Program-made: the position numbers and the translations under genes | Origin: an uncultured Collinsella sp. | GTDB lineage: Bacteria > Actinomycetota > Coriobacteriia > Coriobacteriales > Coriobacteriaceae | Direction: 5' to 3' | DNA length: 17,508 nt | Assembly (NCBI GenBank): GCA_900553415.1 | Contig: USDH01000017.1 | Span: 1 to 17,508 of the forward strand | The notes under the pieces: generated by a model | Databases searched by the model: none | Seen by the model: the letters and a program-made list of their open reading frames with translations, nothing else | What the model was told of the DNA's origin: nothing | Shown: one piece after another, positions 7,945 through 13,901 of the stretch | Layout: every line of letters starts with the position of its first letter | How positions within the stretch are numbered: the stretch's first letter is position 1

Positions 7945-8844
7945 TTAGCGGCAAAGCTCCTTGATGCGCTCGACGGCGCGCTCGATGTGTTCTTGCGGGG
8001 TGGAGGCTCCAGCGGTGATGCCGATGTGGTGAGCGTCGGTAAACCACGCGGCCTGGAGCTCGGAAGCTTCCTCGATGTGATGCGTGCGCTCGCAGGCGTC
8101 TGCGCAAATCTGCGCCAGGCGGCGGGTGTTGCCCGAGTTCTTGCCGCCCACGACGACCATGCAGTCGCAGCAGTTGGCAAGTGTGGCTGCTGCCTGTTGA
8201 CGTTCACTTGTGGCAGCGCAAATGGTGTTGATCACACGCAGCTCCTGCACGCGCGGGGTGATAGCTGCCACGACCTCGGCGAGGTTCTGCGCGGTCTGGG
8301 TGGTCTGCACGACGAGGCCTACCTTGCCCTTGAACGACAAGGCGTTGGCGTCGGCGGCACAGCTCACGACCAGCGCATCAGTGCCGGCGTGGCCCAGGAT
8401 GCCCTCCACCTCAGGGTGACCTGGCTCGCCTACGACCACCACGCGGTAGCCCTCGCGCACCAGGCGCTCGGCTGCCATATGGACCTTCTTCACGTAAGGG
8501 CAGGTGGCGTCGACGACGTTAAGGCCACGCTCGCGAGCGGCATCGATCACCTGCGGCACCACTCCGTGCGCGCGAATGATTACGGTGCCCGATGCGGCGT
8601 CGTCCAGGTTCTCGGCCAGGCCAACGCCTGCCTCAGCAAGCTCGCGCACCACGATGGGGTTATGGATGAGCGGACCCAAGGTATGAACCTGAGTGCACTC
8701 CCCTGCCTGCGGCGCGGCGGCTAGCGCCATATCGAGCGCACGCTGTACGCCGTAGCAAGTACCGGCGTGGGCGGCGATCTCGATGGTAGGCGCGGTTGCC
8801 TGGCCGGACGCAGTCGTGGCGGTGTTCGTCACATTCTCGCTCAT
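7945..8844 (-). CDS. ispH: 4-hydroxy-3-methylbut-2-enyl diphosphate reductase
   Basis: A 299-residue [4Fe-4S] enzyme, the last step of the MEP pathway, converting HMBPP to IPP and DMAPP. The three cluster cysteines are C30 (AGTCYGV), C115 (DATCPYV) and C209 (NTICAATSERQ). Substrate-binding residues are in LIHNPIV (H61), RAHGV (H93), PGHPEVEG (H143, E145), the VQTTQT region (179-184) and SGNTRRL (237-243). Residues 1-20 form a Ser/Thr/Ala-rich leader of little interest. There is no fused S1 domain at the C-terminus, unlike many Clostridia. The start ATG is at 8842-8844, 2 nt after the acyltransferase stop; a GTG in frame at 8874 would overlap the upstream gene by 28 nt and is less likely. The SD before the ATG is weak, so coupling to upstream translation is plausible. 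Confidence 0.96.
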   Translation of the reverse strand: MSENVTNTATTASGQATAPTIEIAAHAGTCYGVQRALDMALAAAPQAGECTQVHTLGPLIHNPIVVRELAEAGVGLAENLDDAASGTVIIRAHGVVPQVIDAARERGLNVVDATCPYVKKVHMAAERLVREGYRVVVVGEPGHPEVEGILGHAGTDALVVSCAADANALSFKGKVGLVVQTTQTAQNLAEVVAAITPRVQELRVINTICAATSERQQAAATLANCCDCMVVVGGKNSGNTRRLAQICADACERTHHIEEASELQAAWFTDAHHIGITAGASTPQEHIERAVERIKELCR

Positions 8845-8846
8845 GG

Positions 8847-9575
8847 TTAGAACCTGCCCGGATGCTCGGCGCACAGCTCATCTCGCATGGCGTAGACGCG
8901 GTTCATGGCCTCGGACTCAAACCATTCCAGGCGCTCCGTGCGCTTAAGCCCAGCCGGTGCGTCGGAAAGCGAGACGGCCTTGCCGGCGCGGATCCAGCAC
9001 TTCTTGGGGCGCATGAGCTTTTTGCCCGCAGGCGTAATATCGGACCAGCCGCAGATGGCGAGCGGGTTCACAGGTGCCTTGCCCATCTGGGCGATGAGCG
9101 CAAAGCCGCCGTGGACCTCGGGCTTGATCTCGCGCGAGCGGATGCGCGTGCCCTCGGGGAAGATCAGAACGTCCTCGCCGCGCTGCAGCGCATGCTGGGC
9201 GGCGCGCAGGCACTTCATATCGGCGGTGCCGCGCTCGACGGGAATGCCGCCCACGCGGCTAAAGGCCCAGCGCACAATCTTGCTCTTAGCGAACTCGGAC
9301 TTAAAGATGGGGCGGATGCGGCGGCCGCCAAAGAACAACGCCGTCTCCACGGCCAAGAGCTCGGCCATCGAGGTGTGGTTGCAGATGACCACGCTGCCGC
9401 GTCCTTCCTGGCGCTCAAACAGAAGGTCGGCGTCCTCGACCTTCCAACGCCACATAAGCTTGGAGAAGGCCCACAGAATAGCCATGACCACGGCGACGGT
9501 GCCGCGGATGAGCGCCGGGAACTCGGCGTAGGGGGCGTTGTAGTAATCCTCGGGCGTCTGCTTAAACAGGCGCAT
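8847..9575 (-). CDS. PlsC-like 1-acyl-glycerol-3-phosphate acyltransferase (HX4E variant)
   Basis: A 242-residue LPLAT-superfamily protein, expected to acylate lysophosphatidic acid to phosphatidic acid at the membrane. The hydrophobic segment at about 22-40 would anchor it. Motif I reads NHTSMAE (66-72), so H67 is followed at +5 by E72 where the family normally has Asp (HX4D). Motif II is near FKSEFAKS (91-98), motif III is FPEGTRIRS (139-147), and IPVERG (111-116) is the usual short motif between them. Length is normal. The start is supported by AAAGGAGG ending 6 nt before the ATG, and the gene follows cmk after 3 nt. With gpsA and plsY in the same run it would complete phosphatidate synthesis. 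Its acyl donor and exact substrate cannot be read from sequence, so I leave the symbol empty. Confidence 0.88.
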   Translation of the reverse strand: MRLFKQTPEDYYNAPYAEFPALIRGTVAVVMAILWAFSKLMWRWKVEDADLLFERQEGRGSVVICNHTSMAELLAVETALFFGGRRIRPIFKSEFAKSKIVRWAFSRVGGIPVERGTADMKCLRAAQHALQRGEDVLIFPEGTRIRSREIKPEVHGGFALIAQMGKAPVNPLAICGWSDITPAGKKLMRPKKCWIRAGKAVSLSDAPAGLKRTERLEWFESEAMNRVYAMRDELCAEHPGRF

Positions 9576-9578
9576 GGG

Positions 9579-10265
9579 CTACCTCCTTTGGTTGATGAGG
9601 TCTTCGATAATGCGGACGACCTCGTCGATGGTATGGGCGGTGGAGTCGACGTGCACGGCGTCCTCGGCGGGAACGAGCGGCGCGACCTCGCGGCTGCTGT
9701 CGAGTTTATCGCGCTGTTTGAGGGCGTCGAGGGTCTCGTCGACCTCGGCCTCGAGCTGCTCGGTGGTGAGCGGCTGGGCGTCGTTCTGGTGGCGCTGCAG
9801 CACGCGGCGACGGGCACGCTCACGCGGGTCGGCGGTCAGGAAGACTTTAACCTGCGCGTTGGGGAATACGACGGTGCCGATGTCGCGACCCTCGGCGACA
9901 ATGTCGCGGTCCTCGGCGGCGCGACGCTGGTGAATGAGCATGGCGGCGCGTACGCCCGGGTAGGCCGAGACCTTGGAGACGTTGGCGTCCACCTGCGGGG
10001 TGCGGATGGCAGCCGATGCGTCCTGGCCGTCGATGGTCAGGCGCGTGTCCTCGCCGGTGCCGTTGGTAAAGCGGATCTCGATCTGCTCGGCGAGGGCGTC
10101 GATGGCTGCTTCGTCATCCAGGTCGATGCCGCGGTCGAGCGCGGCGAAGGTGACGGCGCGATACATGGCGCCCGTGTCGAGTTTGTTAAAGCCCAGCTGG
10201 CGGGCGATCTCCTTGGCGATGGTGGACTTGCCGGAACCGGCGGGGCCGTCGATGGCGACGATCAT
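9579..10265 (-). CDS. cmk: Cytidylate kinase
   Basis: A 228-residue nucleoside monophosphate kinase that phosphorylates CMP and dCMP with ATP in pyrimidine salvage and RNA turnover. It opens with MIVAIDGPAGSGKST, whose P-loop is residues 7-15. KLDTGAMYRAVT (28-39) is the CMP-binding signature. VAEGRDIGTVVFP is the conserved switch and NMP-binding segment, and the lid region DPRERARRR is rich in arginine, as in the family. Length is normal. The start has AAAGGAAG about 7 nt upstream. The 66 nt before it, up to the end of the pseudouridine synthase gene, show no promoter I would defend. The rluB-cmk-der neighbourhood is conserved in Actinobacteria. Confidence 0.96.
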   Translation of the reverse strand: MIVAIDGPAGSGKSTIAKEIARQLGFNKLDTGAMYRAVTFAALDRGIDLDDEAAIDALAEQIEIRFTNGTGEDTRLTIDGQDASAAIRTPQVDANVSKVSAYPGVRAAMLIHQRRAAEDRDIVAEGRDIGTVVFPNAQVKVFLTADPRERARRRVLQRHQNDAQPLTTEQLEAEVDETLDALKQRDKLDSSREVAPLVPAEDAVHVDSTAHTIDEVVRIIEDLINQRR

Positions 10266-10331
10266 GCAATGCTTCCTTTCGATGGGTGACGTGCTGGTAT
10301 GGTTCGCGGGCGTTGGGGCGCGGCGGGTTGC

Positions 10332-11297
10332 CTAGCCCGTGTAGCGCTCGCGGTAGGTGTTGCGCTTGGGTGCGGAGCCGTGGCTGCCGTGGTGACACGT
10401 GCGGCTGGCGGGCGTGTCTTGGGGCTTGCCGCCGTTGCGCTTGGCGCTCGCCTGCTTGGGCGGGATGCCGCCGCTTTTGAGGATCTGCACCTCGCGGTCG
10501 GTGAGCTCGCGCCACGAGCCCTTGGCCACGCCCTCGAGCTCAAGGCCGGCAAAGTTGCAGCGATGCAGACGGATTACCGGATGGTGAATCTTGCTCAGCA
10601 TGCGCTTGACCTGGTTCTTGCGACCCTCGCGGATGATGACCTCCACGGCGGTGGTGCCGGGTTTGACGCCCTGGGGAGCTACGGCCTCGGCCTCGCGCGC
10701 GTTGATGACGCGGCAGATCGCCGGCTGGCACAGGCCGTCGTCGAGCTCGATGCCGCTGCGGAGTGGTTCCAAGTCGCGGTCGGACAGCCGTCCGTCCACG
10801 AGCGCCTGGTAGGTCTTGTAGACGTGCTTGCTGGGGTGCAGCAGATCCTGCGACATGTCGCCGTCGGTGGTAAAGAGCAAAAGGCCTGTGGTGTCGCGGT
10901 CCAGGCGGCCCACCGGGAAAAGTCCCGGAAAGCGGTCGCGGGGGACCAGGTCGGCAACGCAAGGGCGCTCCTGCGGATCGCTCATGGTGGTGAGGTAGCC
11001 GGTCGGCTTGTAGAGCATCAAGTACACGGCGCCCTGGTTGAGCTTGACGGGCATACCGTCGACCTCGATATGGTCGCGGTCGACATCGACCTTGGTGCCC
11101 AGCTCGGTCGCGACCAGCCCGTTGACGGTCACGCGGCCGGCGGTCATCAGGTCCTCCGAGCCGCGGCGGCTCGCCACGCCCGCGCGCGCCAAAAAGCGCT
11201 GCAGGCGCATGGTGTGCGGATAGACGGGCTGGGCGTCGGTGGCGGGTACTGCGTTACCCATGGCGCGCGTCTCCCCTACTTCGTTAGTCCTCGTCAT
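10332..11297 (-). CDS. RluB/RsuA-type rRNA pseudouridine synthase
   Basis: A 321-residue enzyme with an S4 RNA-binding domain (about 30-75, RLQRFLARAGVASRRGSE) followed by the RsuA/RluB/E/F catalytic domain. The catalytic Asp is D133 in GRLDRDTTGLLLFTTDG. LYKPTG (95-100) is the usual opening of the catalytic domain. The tail after about 275 is low-complexity and basic (K, R, G, H). Genomic context next to scpB points to RluB (23S rRNA, helix 89 region), but substrate cannot be proved here, so no symbol is given. I chose the ATG at 11295-11297, with GGAGG 6 nt upstream and a 14-nt overlap with scpB. An alternative ATG at 11261, with GGAG 9 nt upstream, would avoid the overlap. The open frame beyond, to 11357, is inside scpB. 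Confidence 0.9.
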   Translation of the reverse strand: MTRTNEVGETRAMGNAVPATDAQPVYPHTMRLQRFLARAGVASRRGSEDLMTAGRVTVNGLVATELGTKVDVDRDHIEVDGMPVKLNQGAVYLMLYKPTGYLTTMSDPQERPCVADLVPRDRFPGLFPVGRLDRDTTGLLLFTTDGDMSQDLLHPSKHVYKTYQALVDGRLSDRDLEPLRSGIELDDGLCQPAICRVINAREAEAVAPQGVKPGTTAVEVIIREGRKNQVKRMLSKIHHPVIRLHRCNFAGLELEGVAKGSWRELTDREVQILKSGGIPPKQASAKRNGGKPQDTPASRTCHHGSHGSAPKRNTYRERYTG

Positions 11298-12003
11298 GCA
11301 TTTCCTCCGAGGTGTCACCGGCTGCCAGAAGCTCCTCGCCATCGGTGCCCTCAACATCGGTGTCGATCAGTTCGCGCTCTTCGTCCAGATCCTCAGCCTG
11401 CTCCTCGAGCGTGGACTGAATGCTGCGGCCGCTCAGGCGCTCGCGGATAAACTGACGCGATTGCTCGTCGGGGGCAAACTGCTCCAGGTCGGGCAGGTCG
11501 CGGGTGGAGCGCAGACCGAACTTTTCCAAGAAGGCGTTGGTCGTGCCGTAGATGATGGCTTGACCTCGCTGGGGGTCGCGGCCGAGCTCGCGCACCAGGC
11601 CCTTGTCCACGAGTGACGCGATGACGCCGTCAGAATTGACGCCGCGGATGCCCTTGACCACCTCGCGCGTCACGGGCTGGTGGTATGCGATGACGGCCAG
11701 GGTTTCGAGCGCCGCCTGGGACAGCTTTTGCGTGTCCCAGCTCAACACATAGGCCTCGACCACGTCGTGGTAAGCGGGGTGCGTGAACAGGCGCCAGCCG
11801 CCGGCGACCTCGCGCAGCTGAAAGCCGCGGTTGGCCTCCTCATACTCAACCTTGAGCTCGGCGAGCAGCGACGCGCATTCGCCCGGGGCGATATCCAACG
11901 CACCTGCCAGCGCGGGTGCGCTCACGGGGTCGCTCGACACCAGCAGCAGCGCCTCGAGGGCGCCTTTGAGGCTGTTTGCCTCCAGCGTGGAAAGGGTTGA
12001 CAT
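11284..12003 (-). CDS. scpB: Segregation and condensation protein B
   Basis: A 239-residue protein of the ScpB (kite) family, which dimerises and binds ScpA in the SMC-ScpAB condensin that compacts and separates chromosomes. Residues about 10-175 form two winged-helix domains. Family stretches include LKGALEALLLVSSDPVS (13-29), QAALETLAVIAYHQPVTR (95-112) and GRDPQRGQAIIYGTT (140-154). The tail from about 195 is very acidic (EDLDEERELIDTD, then EEMHDED), as in many ScpB proteins. The start ATG at 12001-12003 has AGGAG about 9 nt upstream and lies 11 nt after the scpA stop, so the two partners are co-translated. Confidence 0.95.
   Translation of the reverse strand: MSTLSTLEANSLKGALEALLLVSSDPVSAPALAGALDIAPGECASLLAELKVEYEEANRGFQLREVAGGWRLFTHPAYHDVVEAYVLSWDTQKLSQAALETLAVIAYHQPVTREVVKGIRGVNSDGVIASLVDKGLVRELGRDPQRGQAIIYGTTNAFLEKFGLRSTRDLPDLEQFAPDEQSRQFIRERLSGRSIQSTLEEQAEDLDEERELIDTDVEGTDGEELLAAGDTSEEMHDED
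11304..11308 (-). promoter_or_regulatory. Ribosome-binding site deciding the pseudouridine synthase start
   Basis: GGAGG on the minus strand, 6 nt before the ATG at 11297, within the acidic C-terminal codons of scpB. Because it also encodes Ser-Glu-Glu in ScpB it may be coincidental, so the later ATG at 11261 remains possible. Confidence 0.5.
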
Positions 12004-12014
12004 GGTTGCGGCTC

Positions 12015-12827
12015 CTATTCGGTGAGCTCGGGGCCCTCGCCGGGCACATAGGCCTCGGCGCCCTCGACGCGGTTGATGCGGATGGTTCCAAAGATCTCGT
12101 CCTGGCTCAGCGTGAGCGAGCCGCGCTTGGCGAGCTCAAGCATAGCTAGGAAGGTGACGATGAGCTGCTCGGTGGTGGCATCGCCGTCCAGTAGCTCGCG
12201 GAAGGTGCAGGTTTGGTGCGTCATGGTAAAGCGGTCGACTGAGGCCACGGTCAGGTCGAGCGGCACGCGATGCGGCGCCACATGCTCGGCCTCCAGCAGG
12301 AAGGTCTGGCGCTTGCCGTCCAGGTCGGCACAGATGACGGCGAGACCGCGCAGCGTGATGCCGGCAAGGTAGTCGGGCATAAGGCCTAGGAACTCGGGGT
12401 CGGGGCCGGCAACGCGCGGGTGCATGCGGCTTTCGGCCTGCATGCGGGCACCAAGGGCCGCAGCCGCGCCCTTAAACTGTTTGTAGGCAATCAGGCGCTG
12501 GATCAGGACCTCGCGCAAGGCGTCGCCGTCGAGCGCGCTGAGCTCCTCGAGGTCTTCATCGAGCTCGTCATCGTCGTCATCGGCTTTGCGCGGGGCCTCC
12601 TGCGGGACCAGGGAGGCGGCCTTGATGTCCAAAAGGGTTGCCGCGACCAGCAAAAAGTCGCTCGCCACGTCCAGGTCTAGCGCCTCGATGCGCTCGGCCT
12701 CGGCAAGGTACTGCTCGGCCACCTCGCTAATGGAGATAGCGCCGATATCAACTTTTTGGCGGGTTACCAACTGCAGCAGCAGGTCGAACGGTCCGCTGTA
12801 GACCTGCGTCGACACGCGATACGACAT
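12015..12827 (-). CDS. scpA: Segregation and condensation protein A
   Basis: A 270-residue kleisin that bridges the SMC heads and binds ScpB. The N-terminal family block is YSGPFDLLLQLVTRQKVDIGAI, residues 10-31, with ISEVAEQYL just after. A helical, acidic middle region follows (DDDDDELDEDLEELSAL, about 83-99). The C-terminal winged helix includes VTFLAMLELAKRGSLTLSQ (about 229-247), the SMC-contacting part. Length is normal. The SD AAAGGAGG at 12834-12841 is one of the strongest in the window, 6 nt before the ATG. Together with the preceding 84-nt gap, it suggests that scpA may begin its own transcriptional segment, although I found no convincing promoter there. Confidence 0.95.
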   Translation of the reverse strand: MSYRVSTQVYSGPFDLLLQLVTRQKVDIGAISISEVAEQYLAEAERIEALDLDVASDFLLVAATLLDIKAASLVPQEAPRKADDDDDELDEDLEELSALDGDALREVLIQRLIAYKQFKGAAAALGARMQAESRMHPRVAGPDPEFLGLMPDYLAGITLRGLAVICADLDGKRQTFLLEAEHVAPHRVPLDLTVASVDRFTMTHQTCTFRELLDGDATTEQLIVTFLAMLELAKRGSLTLSQDEIFGTIRINRVEGAEAYVPGEGPELTE

Positions 12828-12845
12828 CTTCGACCTCCTTTGACG

Positions 12846-12896
12846 GCGCCTTCGCGGCGCGGTTTGGGTGCATGTTACGACCGTTTTGCACGGTCG
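12846..12896 (-). promoter_or_regulatory. Two short inverted repeats in the scpA leader
   Basis: The 84-nt space between the M50 protease gene and scpA holds two hairpin-forming repeats. CGACCG/CGGTCG (12878-12883 and 12891-12896) has a 7-nt loop. GCGCC/GGCGC (12846-12850 and 12856-12860) has a 5-nt loop and lies just before the SD. Neither is followed by a T-tract on the minus strand, so they are not intrinsic terminators. They could be an operator, an RNA leader structure, a weak pause, or chance in GC-rich DNA. A TAACAT hexamer at 12871-12876 could serve as a -10, but no -35 at proper spacing is visible. Confidence 0.3.
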
Positions 12897-12911
12897 ACCT
12901 GTAAGTTTACC

Positions 12912-13595
12912 TTAGATGCCGGCGATTGCGAAGGTGAGTAGCTGCTCGGCCAGCGGATACACGGTAACGTCGAAATAGCGGCCGATCACGTCGATACCGG
13001 TCCACATAGGCAGCAGGTACAGCACCAGGATGAGGATGGGCATAGCGTATTGCTGCAGGCGGTAGTAGTTGTCGAGCGCCTTGCCTTTAAGGAACGGCAC
13101 AATGATCGACGAGCCATCGAGCGGCGGAATCGGGATGAGGTTAAAGAACGCGAGCGATAGGTTGACCACGATAAAGGTGGCGCCGAAGTTCATGATCTGT
13201 GATGCCACGGCAAAGGACATGCTGCTGTAGAGGTTGCCGTACGTTGCGTGCATGAGGGCGGCCGCGAGGCACGCGAGTGCGATGTTCGACGCGGGGCCGG
13301 CCACGCTCACCAGGACCTCGTCGCGCTTGGGGTGCTTGAGGTTGTTGAGGTAGACGGGCACGGGCTTGGCGAAGGCGAAAACCGGGCCGCCGGCGGCAAG
13401 CATGAGCAGCGGCAGGATGATGGTGCCAAACGGGTCGATGTGGTTGAGCGGGTTGAGCGAGACGCGGCCGCGCGAACGGGCCGTCTTGTCGCCGAGCGCC
13501 CAGGCCGCGGCGGCGTGCGCGCTCTCGTGGATCACGATGCCCACGATGACGGCGACGGCACTGGCGAGCAGGTTCATGAGGTGGTTGCTGGACAT
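12912..13595 (-). CDS. Site-2 protease-like M50 family metalloprotease (membrane)
   Basis: A 227-residue polytopic membrane protease of the short M50B group, without a PDZ domain. The zinc motif HESAH (H23, E24, H27) lies in the first transmembrane helix, and the third ligand is D160 in FNLIPIPPLDGS, the family NxPxxxLDG motif. LNPLNHIDPFGTI (48-60) and AGPASNIALA (99-108) are further M50B signatures. Hydrophobic helices lie at about 8-30, 58-75, 93-116, 127-155 and 185-200. Substrate is unknown; members of this short group are widely annotated as site-2 protease family proteins. The ATG at 13593-13595 has GGGGAG about 5 nt before it and lies 9 nt after the small membrane gene. A second Met at residue 7 is possible. 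Confidence 0.92.
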   Translation of the reverse strand: MSSNHLMNLLASAVAVIVGIVIHESAHAAAAWALGDKTARSRGRVSLNPLNHIDPFGTIILPLLMLAAGGPVFAFAKPVPVYLNNLKHPKRDEVLVSVAGPASNIALACLAAALMHATYGNLYSSMSFAVASQIMNFGATFIVVNLSLAFFNLIPIPPLDGSSIIVPFLKGKALDNYYRLQQYAMPILILVLYLLPMWTGIDVIGRYFDVTVYPLAEQLLTFAIAGI

Positions 13596-13604
13596 GGCGC
13601 TCCC

Positions 13605-13901
13605 CTAGCGGACGCGGCGCGAGGCGCGCGTGAGCAGGGAGTCAATTACAAACAGGATCACAGCGACGATGGCGTAATCCAGGCGGAAGACGCCGCCAAA
13701 GGGCGAGGTGATGACGCCGTAGCCGGCGATGGCACTCGGCAGCGCGCGCGAAAGCTCAACGACAAAGCCCACGATCTGCAGCTTGGCGGTCAGGCCGCTA
13801 AAGCACAGCAGCACGGTCATCGCGCTCATAAAGATGCCGCAGATGCGACAGGCGATGGCGATGATGCTCATCGCCACGGCAGCGGCCTTACGAGAGTTCA
13901 C
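13605..13901 (-). CDS. Small two-helix membrane protein, GTG start, function unknown
   Basis: A 98-residue protein I do not recognise. It has a basic start (VNSRKAAAV), a strong hydrophobic segment at about 8-33 (SIIAIACRICGIFMSAMTVLL) and a second at about 72-90 (LDYAIVAVILFVIDSLL). It ends with the basic tail TRASRRVR, a pattern of two transmembrane helices. The middle (about 38-65) is mildly amphipathic. I chose the GTG at 13899-13901 because GAGGAG stands 7 nt upstream. This start overlaps the end of the ABC-F gene by 14 nt. An internal ATG at 13871 would cut into the first helix. The M50 protease gene follows after 9 nt, so a partner, substrate or anchor for that protease is a reasonable but untested guess. 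Confidence 0.7.
   Translation of the reverse strand: MNSRKAAAVAMSIIAIACRICGIFMSAMTVLLCFSGLTAKLQIVGFVVELSRALPSAIAGYGVITSPFGGVFRLDYAIVAVILFVIDSLLTRASRRVR

Noticed and set aside
8796..10289. Plus-strand 497-codon open frame opposite cmk and the acyltransferase gene
   Set aside because: It is another antisense shadow. It spans three recognised genes with clear catalytic motifs and has no plausible SD-linked start.
10266..10331. Possible promoter in the 66-nt gap before cmk
   Set aside because: No -10/-35 pair at acceptable spacing could be found. The gap is GC-rich and shows only the cmk ribosome-binding site.
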